This document shows positions 1-10,321 of a DNA stretch of 64,000 nucleotides, one piece after another (position 1 is the stretch's first letter; each line of letters begins with the position of its first letter). Under the pieces are notes generated by a model that saw only the letters and a program-made list of their open reading frames with translations, had not been told where the DNA came from and made no database searches. The DNA is taken from assembly GCA_026874595.1 (NCBI GenBank), contig CM049317.1, positions 42,184,401 through 42,248,400 of the forward strand, given 5' to 3'. A program made the position numbers and the translations under genes. This DNA is from Sipunculus nudus (Eukaryota; Annelida; Sipuncula; Golfingiida; Sipunculidae).

Positions 1-687
1 AAATGGGCTGTTATGGCATATGACTAAATTCAGCTTCCCATAACTGAACTGAGACCATTTGAACAAACTTCAGAAAGCACTACCCAAGGATCATTTCTGT
101 GCGATATTAAACAATTTGGCCAAATGATTTCAGAGAAGAAGTTTTTTGTAGCTGTCAGTATGATACCGGCACTGATGACCCCCGTTCAAAAAAGGCCCAT
201 GCAGGTGGTGCCACCAATACCTGAATTTCAGACATGACTCATATGACCAACATTGGCATAAAATTTGGTGATGACAGCTCCAGTCGTTACTAAGATTGTA
301 ATTTTAGTATGCTTTTTTGGACAGATGACTAAGTTCAACTAGCTGTAACTCGGCCAAAAATCACCGAACTTAAACCATTCCAACAAACTTGAAAGAGATT
401 GTTCCAGGGATCATTTCTGTGAAATATTGGACAATTTGGCTGAACAGTTTCGAAGAAGAAGATTTTAAAATTTTTTTTAGCTTTTTCTCTATAAAATCTA
501 AGAAAATGCAGTTAGCCAAAAAATAAGCTAAATCCAATAGAGTTTTTAGATGACTAATTTTTTGCAGAAAATTTCTTGATGCTAACTCTTGCCGTTTTCA
601 AGATGGGTATGGGTTAACGTACAGACGACGGACGACGGCCGCCGGACGACGCCACACCATCGCATAAGCTCACAGGTTTGCTAAAAA
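1..687 (+). mobile_element. family C element, right (3') part
   Basis: The sequence matches the right half of the full C element at 59047-61130, including the segment 'catatgactaaattcagcttccc' region and the terminal GCTCACAGGTTTGCTAAAAA at about 668-687. A short run of ACGACGG-type repeats precedes the end. The left part lies outside the window. It abuts a B right end, which suggests C inserted into a B copy. Confidence 0.75.
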
Positions 688-903
688 TTGAGGTTTTTCC
701 TTAATTTCTCAAAGGAACAAAGTCGCAAAGACCCAGTTTTCGGATTGGTAGGAGATCTTGGGGACATCTAACACTATGCTGAATTTTGGATTCCTAGGTC
801 TTACGGTTTCAAAACGTGCCACATCTACGGACGGACGGACTGACAGACGGACAATGGACCACGACTATAGCTCAGATGATTTATAGTCAGCTGAGCTAAA
901 AAA
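688..903 (+). mobile_element. family B element, right-end fragment
   Basis: This is about 215 bp of the B right module: a stretch beginning 'ttgaggtttttcc', then ACGG-rich repeats around 825-850, then the terminal hairpin TAGCTCAGATGA..TCAGCTGAGCTA at about 868-898. The same module closes the long B copy at 36782-39416. It probably belongs to a B element interrupted by the C element at 1-687. Confidence 0.75.
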
Positions 904-949
904 GGGAGAGTGTCCACCAATCCTTGTCTTACATCTCTCTCACCCTGTA

Positions 950-972
950 TTACACGTATACACACACACACA
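950..972. repeat. short (CA)n microsatellite
   Basis: Alternating AC/GT dinucleotides (cacgtatacacacacacaca) lie just left of the inverted-repeat element at 986. Confidence 0.7.
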
Positions 973-985
973 AACTACTTTGTAA

Positions 986-1982
986 AGCCATGGTCACACT
1001 AGAGATAGGACCAGGTTATAACCTGTCCACGACTGAAAATTTGAGGAATCGCTGGACAATCATGACCAAAACATGCATCCAATCACAGAGGTCGTGGCTG
1101 ATCACTGGGTGAAAAATCAGTTGCAGGTGGTTTTTGAACATGTTCAAAATCCAGTTGCGACTGATTTGTAAATTTCGAGGTCGTAGGATCTTGCAAGAAG
1201 GTTGTACCACCAGTCTTTAGTCATCGCATGACCAGTCGTGCATCATCATGCGACAACTTGTTGTACAATTGGTCGTGCTACTGCTCGTGCCACCTTGCGA
1301 TTGGTGGCACCACTGGTCGTACGACCTTCTGATCAGAATTGCGACTAGCCAAGATCTCTCCTGACTTGTGGCCAACCATACGACTGGTCGTGCTATCATT
1401 TCGGCAACTGATATTAAATTGTTGGGATCTATGGCTAAGCTTGGTCAGCTGTATTTACCTCCAATTGTCAGTTTGGATCAGCTGATGCCACCCTGTAGAC
1501 TTGAGTGTATGCTACAGCTGGAACAACAACAGCTTGGCGTTTTTGCCACAGCTGTACTTGTGCACCGAAGAAGCAAGCGAAGACAAAGAAGAAAACGTAA
1601 GTACTGGGAACGAATGACTAGGGCTGATATCGGGCCCAGGAATACATATCCATACGATCGATGGCATGACCAGTTGAACGACTAGTTGTAGGTCATTACA
1701 ACAAGTCATACGATTGGTCACTGGTGACTAAGACTTGTCGTACGATCAATATTAATAACAATGACTTGACGCACAACTGATCTTGTGACCGATCGTCACT
1801 AGTCCTGGTTGATCGTGCAACTGAGCGTGCCACCCGTCATACAATTACCTACCACCAGTATCAATTAAGTACTCACGACCATTTCAGAATCAGGACAAAT
1901 TTGTGGAGACTGGTTGTGCAACTCCCTGATTGCAGGTCAATCGCGCAATAAAAGAGTTGTACGATTCAGTGTGACCGTGGCT
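986..1982. mobile_element. 997-bp TIR element, Harbinger-like, TAA duplication
   Basis: The termini are inverted repeats: AGCCATGGTCACACT at 986 and the complement of AGCCACGGTCACACT ending at 1982, 14 of 15 matching. Both sides are flanked by TAA (983-985, 1983-1985), the 3-bp TWA duplication typical of PIF/Harbinger elements. The interior holds many scattered copies, in both orientations, of GGTCGT/ACGACC motifs such as 'gactggtcgtgc'. The open frames inside (for example 1368-1685 +) resemble no transposase, so the copy looks non-autonomous. The superfamily assignment is an inference from the duplication alone. Confidence 0.6.
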
Positions 1983-2150
1983 TAACAGTAATATGTATAT
2001 CATTGTTGTCTGACTTAAAGAGCACAGACTGCCATATACCAGGTGCTTTATTCAGTTTTAAAATGCTTAAACTTTTGCATACTTTTCATTATACCTTGGT
2101 TAAAATATTGTTACTTTATCATGGAAATATGGAAATTAAGCCATACTAAC
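1983..2150. other. chimaerin intron sequence, nothing recognised
   Basis: AT-rich DNA between the Harbinger-like element and the splice donor of exon 2151-2228. No repeat or coding signal is seen. Confidence 0.5.
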
Positions 2151-2228
2151 CTTTATCAAAAGCCATCTTGATGGCTTCAACATCATCATGGAATCCAGCC
2201 ACACGATACAGACCCTCAGCACTCAAAC
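2151..2228 (-). CDS. CHN: chimaerin exon: start of RhoGAP domain with arginine finger
   Basis: A 78-bp exon on the minus strand. The acceptor is CAG at 2229-2231 and the donor GTTAGT at 2145-2150. Read in phase 1, with one base carried from exon 3112-3285, it encodes G-LSAEGLYRVAGF then HDDVEAIKMAFDK. The GLYR[VI].G motif is the RhoGAP arginine-finger loop and the Arg is present. Vertebrate chimaerins usually have Ser where this has Ala after RV. The domain would stimulate GTP hydrolysis by Rac. The exon is too short to be an independent gene. The next exon, expected to continue the RhoGAP fold, is not found in 1-2150 and must lie left of the window. Confidence 0.93.
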
Positions 2229-3111
2229 CTGAGAGTACAAAGCAACATATAAATCTGTCATCCTTAAAAATGCTGTAGTAAACAACAAGTAAGATTTATA
2301 CATTATGTAACAATAAAGACAGGAGAACATCAAGGTTGTTACCTTCATATATAAAATACTAAGGTGTAATTATTGCAGCTTCTGAAAACTGTGTGGGCTT
2401 AGCACCTAATGACCTTGTCTCAAAAAAAAAGGTTTTTGCAATGAGTCTCAGCAAAAGAAAGCCACAAATATCTGTTAATTACAATCTCAGGTAAAATCTT
2501 CATCTTTAATTAAGATTCTAAAGAATACCTTTCATTTTGTGATTTTCTTTCAGATTATGTAAGATGAAAAGCTGTAAGGTTTTTACAGCAGTGTAAATAT
2601 GTTACACCTCTAATGTGGAACTGACCCATTTCATGAAATGGGCAGCCGATTTTCCCATTTTATGAATTGTGTAAACCAGCAGCAAAATAGCTGCCCATTT
2701 CATGAAATGGGTCAATTTTACATTTGGGTGTAACAAGTATATTAAAATCATTCCAAACTAATATTTGGTTCTTCTTACAAATATTTGTTAAATGTTTGTT
2801 CTTATCTTAATTTTCTTTAAAATTATGATATAAAATCTGAAAATTTTAAAATTGGACAAAAAATTGAGAATCAACAGTAGGCCTACACTTTACAAAAACT
2901 GTTTCACATTCATTCATGTCCCATGTGTTATAAATGAAGATAAAATAAAGTAACATTTTACTATAATTATCTTTAATTACTATAATTTTATTAATACCAC
3001 TTTACTTCAATCACCATTAACCTGCACTTCTAGGTCACAGAAAAATGTTTTTATTTTACAAGATTCCTCAATATAAAATTCATGTACAGACATTATGAAA
3101 ACCGTACTCAC
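2229..3111 (-). other. chimaerin intron, 883 bp
   Basis: The shortest intron seen in the gene, between the two RhoGAP-side exons. It is AT-rich and contains the foldback element at 2600-2735. Nothing else is recognised. Confidence 0.85.
2600..2735. mobile_element. 136-bp foldback/MITE-like element with twin 18-bp palindromes
   Basis: The ends are the perfect inverted repeat TGTTACACC / GGTGTAACA. Imperfect complementarity continues inward for about 45 bp. Each arm contains the perfect palindrome CCCATTTCATGAAATGGG (about 2624-2641 and 2695-2712) followed by GCAGC or its complement. The whole can fold into one long hairpin. No clear target duplication is seen. It sits inside the 883-bp intron, and in RNA would form a stem between two coding exons. 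Confidence 0.75.
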
Positions 3112-3285
3112 CTCTTTTTTCTATCTCCTTTATACACAGTTCCACAACTTGTGGGATGAGAGAGTTTTGTGCTTTTACTAGTGTTGTTAAATCCACTCCA
3201 AACATTCGCTTTATGTGTTTCATGTCTGGTAAGCAGTCATTAGGGACCTTTTCTGAACATTTCTTATGTGCATTAAACCCACAAT
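3112..3285 (-). CDS. CHN: chimaerin exon: end of C1 domain and C1-RhoGAP linker
   Basis: A 174-bp exon. The acceptor is CTTTCAG (CAG complement at 3286-3288) and the donor GTGAGT (complement at 3106-3111). With one base from the previous exon it reads (D)[17 protein letters not shown], then [19 protein letters not shown], then [21 protein letters not shown]. The first part completes the C1 zinc site (C-X4-H-X2-C-X7-C). The remainder matches the conserved chimaerin stretch after C1 (DLTTLVKA..., VV..CI.EIE.RG) that leads into RhoGAP. Phase 1 at both borders fits the neighbouring exons exactly. Confidence 0.96.
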
Positions 3286-3515
3286 CTGAAAGTATAGACA
3301 GTTTGTCAAACTCCGTGACACACTCATGCCTGGGATTAATGGCTCCATGGTTATACTCTTGAACTCAAACTGCACAAGCTAATTTAATCATTCTCTGGTA
3401 TTGAATCTTAAAGAAACATTGTCACTAATGGTCAAGTTTTTCAGATAACTTTAAAAAAAATATTGATGGTAGTCGGTGTGAAAATAGCAGAACATGACTA
3501 TATAGCTATCTGCAA
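3286..3515. other. intron sequence between exon and satellite, nothing recognised
   Basis: About 230 bp of AT-rich intron with no repeat recognised. The frame at 3156-3362 (+) is a shadow of the minus-strand exon. Confidence 0.5.
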
Positions 3516-6500
3516 ACAAGGGACTAGAAGGTCACTGCACTCAGCTGTCTATCAGGACCAGAAGGTCACTGCACTCAGCAGTTTATCAGGACCAGAAGGT
3601 CACTGCAATCAGCTGTCTATCAGGACCAGAAGGTCACTGCACTCAGCTGTCTATCAGGACCAGAGGGTCACTGCACTCAGCTGTCTATCAGGACCAGAAG
3701 GTCACTGCACTCAGCTGTCTATCAGGACCAGAAGGTCACTGCACTCAGCTGTCTATCAGGACCAGAAGGTCACTGCACTCAGCTGTCTATCAGGACCAGA
3801 AGGTCACTGCACTCAGCTGTCTATCAGGACCAAAAGGTCACTGCACTCAGCTGTCTATCAGGACCAGAAGGTCACTGCACTCAGCAGTTTATCAGGACCA
3901 GAAGGTCACTGCACTCAGCTGTCTATCAGGACCAGAAGGTCACTGCACTCAGCTGTCTATCAGGACCAGAAGGTCACTGCACTCAGCTGTCTATCAGGAC
4001 CAGAAGGTCACTGCACTCAGCTGTCTATCAGGACCAGAAGGTCACTGCACTCAGCTGTCTATCAGGACCAGAGGGTCACTGCACTCAGCTGTCTATCAGG
4101 ACCAGAAGGTCACTGCACTCAGCTGTCTATCAGGACCAGTGGGTCACTGCACTCAGCTGTCTATCAGGACCAGAAGGTCACTGCACTCAGCTGTCTATCA
4201 GGACCAGAAGGTCACTGCACTCAGCTGTCTATCAGGACCAGAGGGTCACTGCACTCAGCTGTCTATCAGGACCAGAAGGTCACTGCACTCAGCTGTCTAT
4301 CAGGACCAGAAGGTCACTGCACTCAGCTGTCTATCAGGACCAGAAGGTCACTGCACTCAGCAGTTTATCAGGACCAGAAGGTCACTGCACTCAGCAGATT
4401 ATCGGGACCAGAAGGTCACTGCACTCAGCTGTCTATCAGGACCAGAAGGTCACTGCACTCAGCTGTCTATCAAGACCAGAAGGTCACTGCACTCAGCTGT
4501 CTATCAGGACCAGAGGGTCACTGCACTCAGCTGTCTATCAGGACCAGAAGGTCACTGCACTCAGCTGTCTATCAGGACCAGAAGGTCACTGCACTCAGCT
4601 GTCTATCAGGACCAGAAGGTCACTGCACTCAGCAGTTTATCAGGACCAGAAGGTCACTGCACTCAGCAGTTTATCAGGACCAGAAGGTCACTGCACTCAG
4701 CTGTCTATCAGGACCAGAAGGTCACTGCACTCAGCAGTTTATCAGGACCGGAAGGTCACTGCACTCAGCTGTCTATCAGGACCAGAGGGTCACTGCACTC
4801 AGCTGTCTATCAGGACCAGAAGGTCACTGCACTCAGCAGTTTATCAGGACCAGAAGGTCACTGCAATCAGCTGTCTATCAGGACCAGAAGGTCAGTGGAG
4901 TCAGCTGTCTATCAGGACCAGAAGGTCACTGCAGTCAGCTGTCTATCAGGACCAGAAGGTCACTGCACTCAGCTGTCTATCAGGACCAGAAGGTCACTGC
5001 AGTCAGCTGTCTATCAGGACCAGAAGGTCACTGCACTCAGCTGTCTATCAGGACCAGAGGGCCACTGCACTCAGCTGTCTATCAGGACCAGAGGGCCACT
5101 GCACTCAGCTGTCTATCAGGACCAGAAGGTCACTGCACTCAGCTGTCTATCAGGACCAGAAGGTCACTGCACTCAGCTGTCTCTCAGGACCAGAAGGTCA
5201 CTGCACTCAGCTGTCTATCAGGACCAGAAGGTCACTGCACTCAGCTGTCTATCAGGACCAGAGGGTCACTGCACTCAGCTGTCTATCAGGACCAGAAGGT
5301 CACTGCACTCAGCTGTCTATCAGGACCAGAAGGTCACTGCACTCAGCTGTCTATCAGGACCAGAGGGTCACTGCACTCAGCTGTCTATCAGGACCAGAAG
5401 GTCACTGCACTCAGCAGTTTATCAGGACCAGAAGGTCACTGCACTCAGCTGTCTATCAGGACCAGAAGGTCACTGCACTCAGCTGTCTATCAGGACCAGA
5501 AGGTCACTGCACTCAGCTGTCTATCAGGACCAGAGGGTCACTGCACTCAGCTGTCTATCAGGACCAGAAGGTCACTGCACTCAGCAGTCTATCAGGACCA
5601 GAAGGTCACTGCACTCAGCTGTCTATCAGGACCAGAGGGTCACTGCACTCAGCTGTCTATCAGGACCAGAAGGTCACTGCACTCAGCAGTTTATCAGGAC
5701 CAGAAGGTCACTGCACTCAGCTATCTATCAGGACCAGAAGGTCACTGCACTCAGCTGTCTATCAGGACCAGAGGGTCACTGCACTCAGCTGTCTATCAGG
5801 ACCAGAAGGTCACTGCACTCAGCTGTCTATCAGGACCAGAAGGTCACTGCACTCAGCAGTTTATCAGGACCAGAAGGTCACTGCACTCAGCAGTTTATCA
5901 GGACCAGAAGGTCACTGCACTCAGCAGTTTATCAGGACCAGAAGGTCACTGCACTCAGCTGTCTATCAGGACCAGAAGGTCACTGCACTCAGCAGTTTAT
6001 CAGGACCAGAAGGTCACTGCACTCAGCTGTCTATCAGGACCAGAAGGTCACTGCACTCAGCTGTCTATCAGGACCAGAAGGTCACTGCACTCAGCTGTCT
6101 ATCAGGACCAGAAGGTCACTGCACTCAGCAGTCTATCAGGACCAGAAGGTCACTGCACTCAGCTGTCTATCAGGACCAGAAGGTCACTGCACTCAGCAGT
6201 TTATCAGGACCGGAAGGTCACTGCACTCAGCTGTCTATCAGGACCAGAGGGTCACTGCACTCAGCTGTCTATCAGGACCAGAAGGTCACTGCAATCAGCT
6301 GTCTATCAGGACCAGAAGGTCACTGCACTCAGCTGTCTATCAGGACCAGAAGGTCACTGCAGTCAGCTGTCTATCAGGACCAGAAGGTCACTGCACTCAG
6401 CTGTCTATCAGGACCAGAAGGTCACTGCAGTCAGCTGTCTATCAGGACCAGAAGGTCACTGCAGTCAGCTGTCTATCAGGACCAGAGGGCCACTGCACTC

Positions 6501-7698
6501 AGCTGTCTATCAGGACCAGAAGGTCACTGCACTCAGCTGTCTATCAGGACCAGAAGGTCACTGCACTCAGCTGTCTCTCAGGACCAGAAGGTCACTGCAC
6601 TCAGCTGTCTATCAGGACCAGAAGGTCACTGCACTCAGCTGTCTATCAGGACCAGAAGGTCACTGCACTCAGCTGTCTCTCAGGACCAGAAGGTCACTGC
6701 ACTCAGCTGTCTATCAGGACCAGAAGGTCACTGCACTCAGCTGTCTATCAGGACCAGAGGGTCACTGCACTCAGCTGTCTATCAGGACCAGAAGGTCACT
6801 GCACTCAGCTGTCTATCAGGACCAGAAGGTCACTGCACTCAGCTGTCTATCAGGACCAGAGGGTCACTGCACTCAGCTGTCTATCAGGACCAGAAGGTCA
6901 CTGCACTCAGCAGTTTATCAGGACCAGAAGGTCACTGCACTCAGCTGTCTATCAGGACCAGAGGGTCACTGCACTCAGCTGTCTATCAGGACCAGAAGGT
7001 CACTGCACTCAGCAGTCTATCAGGACCAGAAGGTCACTGCACTCAGCTGTCTATCAGGACCAGAGGGTCACTGCACTCAGCTGTCTATCAGGACCAGAAG
7101 GTCACTGCACTCAGCAGTTTATCAGGACCAGAAGGTCACTGCACTCAGCTGTCTATCAGGACCAGAAGGTCACTGCACTCAGCTGTCTATCAGGACCAGA
7201 GGGTCACTGCACTCAGCTGTCTATCAGGACCAGAAGATCACTGCACTCAGCTGTCTTATCAGGACCAGAAGGTCACTGCACTCAGCTGTCTATCAGGACC
7301 AGAAGGTCACTGCACTCAGCAGTTTATCAGGACCAGAAGGTCACTGCACTCAGCAGTTTATCAGGACCAGAAGGTCACTGCACTCAGCTGTCTATCAGGA
7401 CCAGAAGGTCACTGCACTCAGCAGTTTATCAGGACCAGAAGGTCACTGCACTCAGCTGTCTATCAGGACCAGAAGGTCACTGCACTCAGCTGTCTATCAG
7501 GACCAGAAGGTCATTACACTCAGCTGTTTATCAGGACCAGAAGGTCACTGCACTCAGCAGTTTATCAGGACCAGAAGGTCACTGCACTCAGCAGTTTATC
7601 AGGACCAGAAGGTCACTGCACTCAGCAGTTTATCAGGACCAGAAGGTCACTGCACTCAGCTGTCTATCAGGACCAAAAGGTCACTGCACTCAGCTGCC
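3516..7698 (+). repeat. 34-bp satellite array, about 123 tandem copies
   Basis: The unit is 34 bp (GGACCAGAAGGTCACTGCAC, then TCAGCTGTCTATCA). The array opens with ACAAGGGAC at 3516, the same start as family B elements, and ends at CAGCTG near 7696. Two common unit variants are CAGCTGTCTAT and CAGCAGTTTAT, with rarer GAGGGTC, GCAATC, GCAGTC and GAGGGCC forms. One unit contains no + strand stop, so all three forward frames stay open for thousands of bases. The repeating 34-residue peptide is therefore a by-product of a period not divisible by three. A few indels (for example near 7250) shift the phase. The minus strand has a stop in every unit. The array lies in the 23-kb chimaerin intron. Confidence 0.97.
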
Positions 7699-8168
7699 TC
7701 AAAATCAGATATGACATATATGACAAACTTTGGTATAAAATTTTGTGATTATAGCTCTAGCCATTTCTGAGATTTTAATTTTAGTGTGCTTTTTTGGACA
7801 GATGACTAAGTTCAACCTCCTGTTACTAGGCCAAAAATCTCCGAACTGGAACCATTCGAACAAACTTGAGAGAGATTGTTCTAGGGATCATTTCTGTGAA
7901 ATATTGGACAATTTGGCTGGACAATTTCTGAGAAGATTTTTAAAGCTTTTTTAGCTTTTTCCTTATAAAATCTAAGAAAATGCAGTAAGAAAAAAAATAA
8001 ACAAAATCTTATATAGTTTTTTGGATGACTGATTATTTGCAAAAAGTTTGGTGATGCTAGCTCCTGCTGTTTTAGAGATAGATATGGTTAACGTTTAGAC
8101 GACGCACGACGCACGACGTACGACGGACAACGCCGCACCATCGCATAAGCTCACAGGTTTGCTAAAAA
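7699..8168 (+). mobile_element. family C element, right part, following the satellite
   Basis: From about 7700 the sequence matches the C right half ('cagatatgacatatatgacaaac' onward, as at 60690 and 40551). It ends with GCTCACAGGTTTGCTAAAAA at about 8149-8168, preceded by an ACGACGCACGACG run. The left part of a C element is missing and the satellite takes its place. Confidence 0.75.
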
Positions 8169-8880
8169 TTTGATACAAAAGCTCAAATATCTGAACAACT
8201 AATGCATTAATCACCATCATTCTTTGTGTGGATATTGATCATGGAGTGTTTCATCAGTTTCTGCAGACTGGTAGCGCCACCTGTATTTTTTTTCCAATTT
8301 TTACGAATTTTGTTCTTTATTTTTGAGACTTTCAAAGAAGCTGTCATCTGTTAACAGGGCACAAATCGTAACCGCTGGACCTAGATTCTTCTAACTTGAC
8401 ATCAAGGGAGGTTCATGAAAAGTCTCTGTGAAAACATGAAATTAGGTCTCTCTTACCCATATCCTTCGTAGTAATTACCCCTCAGAATAATTAAAAATTT
8501 AATAAAAAAGCTCTAGTATCTGAATAACTAATGCATTGATCTCCATGATTCTTTGCAGGCATATTTATCATGGAGTGTTCCATCAGTTCCTGCAACCTGG
8601 TGGCGCCACCTGTATTTTTCCAATTTTTTTTTCTCTATTTATGAGACCTTCAAATGAAGTGGTAATCTGTTAACATTGCACAAACTGTAACTGCTGAACC
8701 TAGAATCTTCTTACTTGACATCCAGGGAGACTAATGAAAAATCTCCCTGGAAACCTGACATTAGGTTTCTGTTATCCATATTCTCCGAGCTATAGGGCTC
8801 ATAAATACCCCCAAGAATAATTAAAAATTTGATACAAACAAAAGCTCCAGTATCTGAATAACTAATGCCTTGATAGACTT
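8169..8880 (-). mobile_element. family B core units in inverted orientation
   Basis: Two core units of roughly 340 bp, each the reverse complement of those at 13700-15200 and 45200-46500. Landmarks are 'gatattgatcatggagtg', 'ctgcagactggtagcgcc' and 'cccatatccttcg'. The terminal hairpins are missing. A short tail at 8884-8897 (GTCTGGGGATACAA) resembles the right end of family E. With the A copy at 19927, this is one of only two inverted copies noticed. Confidence 0.65.
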
Positions 8881-8893
8881 GGTCTGGGGATAC

Positions 8894-9113
8894 AATTACT
8901 GCATAACATTTGGTGGGTTTGGTTTGCAAGGGGGGGGGGGGGATATGGGTGGTGATATTAGAATAACTGTACACCTGTCACAGCAAGGGATCTTCCCCAG
9001 TGACTGTAACAAATCAGAAACCCTGGCATAGCTGACTTTCAGTGACCTGGAGTGGGACCCAGCATCTGGACAAAGCAAATGACTACAATAAAGCCTCAAG
9101 AAAACAAGGGACC
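8894..9113 (+). mobile_element. family B internal fragment with G-run
   Basis: It matches 42225-42430 inside another B copy: 'attactgcataaca', a G homopolymer at 8929-8942, then 'tgtacacctgtcacagca' and 'gcctcaagaaaa'. A new B left end at 9114 interrupts it. Confidence 0.55.
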
Positions 9114-9150
9114 CATGGGTCACGGCGCTCAGCTGTTATCTAATACTTAT
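9114..9150 (+). mobile_element. family B left terminus
   Basis: ACAAGGGACCCATGGGTCAC followed by GGCGCTCAGCTGTTAT: the B left-end palindrome and subterminal motif. The sequence beyond is not shared with other B copies until about 10322. Confidence 0.7.
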
Positions 9151-10321
9151 AAAAGGAATTCGATTCACGTTTGTTCGCAGTGTTCTCTATAACCGCGCTG
9201 TGTACAATATTATGCCATACATCATTTTAAAGGTTATTATCCCCGCAGTGACATAGGCTATATGAAAATAAATAATTTTTAATATACATATAATTTTGAG
9301 TGATTTTTCCGTTTTTTTTTTACCGAGCACAGCCGAACTGCCTTCAGCAATCACCGGAATGCGTGCATCGTGGTCACTTAACCTCTAACACTAAGGACTA
9401 TTGTTCATATGAATAACGCTTGCTTTTAGTGAGGGATTTGACCCACGTGCGTGGTCAGTAAAAGGGTAAAACACATGTTTCTCGCTTTATGAAATGGAGA
9501 GTTCAACCCAGGAGGATTAATGACAAAACCTAATTCAAGGTCCCAATTTCAGGAACAGGGCTGGGGTGGTGTCGGGGGTTTCAGGCCTCAAAATTTGTCT
9601 GATACGATAAAAAAAAGTTTGCGGCGGTTGAAAATGAATACGGGCCCTCTGCATGCAGTCCCGTTGGGTCCGCTTCTGCTGCTTACGAGGTATGCATATT
9701 TCTGTTTCTTTCTTCAGGAACAGTTTCCTTGCAACATACAATTTAATAAATCTTTCATGTGTTCCTCACATCAACCTAATCTTTATACGTCCAATGTTAG
9801 AATCCAGTCAAATAACATTGAAAACCTGAATGCCCCCACTTCTCATTCCGGTTCGCAATGTAAACACCATCACTGTCAAGGTCTTCAAGGTAAATATACC
9901 GGGGTATAAATTTCATGCCACGAGGAGAGCCCCACAAAATAAATGTTAAAAATATTGGAGCGACTGCAGGATCTCTCATGCATTGTCTCCACCAGGTTAT
10001 GAGTTTATTCGGACGGGCGGTATGATGTTTAGGATTCATGTAATTTAAAAGTAAGAGGCAGATAAAAATAAGTGGCAAAATTAAGATACAGGCAGCTGGA
10101 CATAGAAACGTTTTTTGTTCATAGAACTGTTGTGCCTCATAGAGGTTCGTGAGTTATTCTGAAGTCGTGCCAAAATGTTTATACATATCTTATGGAGACA
10201 GTTTCCCACTGAAAACCTATATTTTCTGTTAACTTTTAGAATAAAAAAATGAGCATACATTTCACATCTCAGTTTATAAATCTCCCCAACCCCGGTAATA
10301 AGCCCGGTATACTGGGTCTAT
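9151..10321. other. unassigned intron DNA
   Basis: No chimaerin exon, RNA gene or complete element was recognised. The 390-bp open frame at 9520-9909 (+) has no recognisable domain. It overlaps 9490-9635, which is weakly similar to the small hAT-like element at 35814-35997 (shared 'aacccagga', 'gtttgcggcggttg'/'ggttgttgcggct'). That makes it more likely decayed repeat than gene. Confidence 0.4.

Noticed and set aside
3516-7698. CRISPR array
   Set aside because: Units are directly contiguous with no unique spacers, and the context is a eukaryotic intron.
3463-7770. 1435-residue open frame (and an overlapping 1191-residue one) with a 34-residue repeat
   Set aside because: The 34-bp satellite has no stop on the + strand, so all forward frames stay open. 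The peptide period simply equals three DNA units, and indels shift frames without effect. There is no start context, splice signal or codon pattern for a real protein.
9520-9909. 129-codon open frame as a possible gene or exon
   Set aside because: It has no domain, overlaps sequence resembling a hAT-like MITE, and a longer frame by chance is unremarkable over 64 kb.
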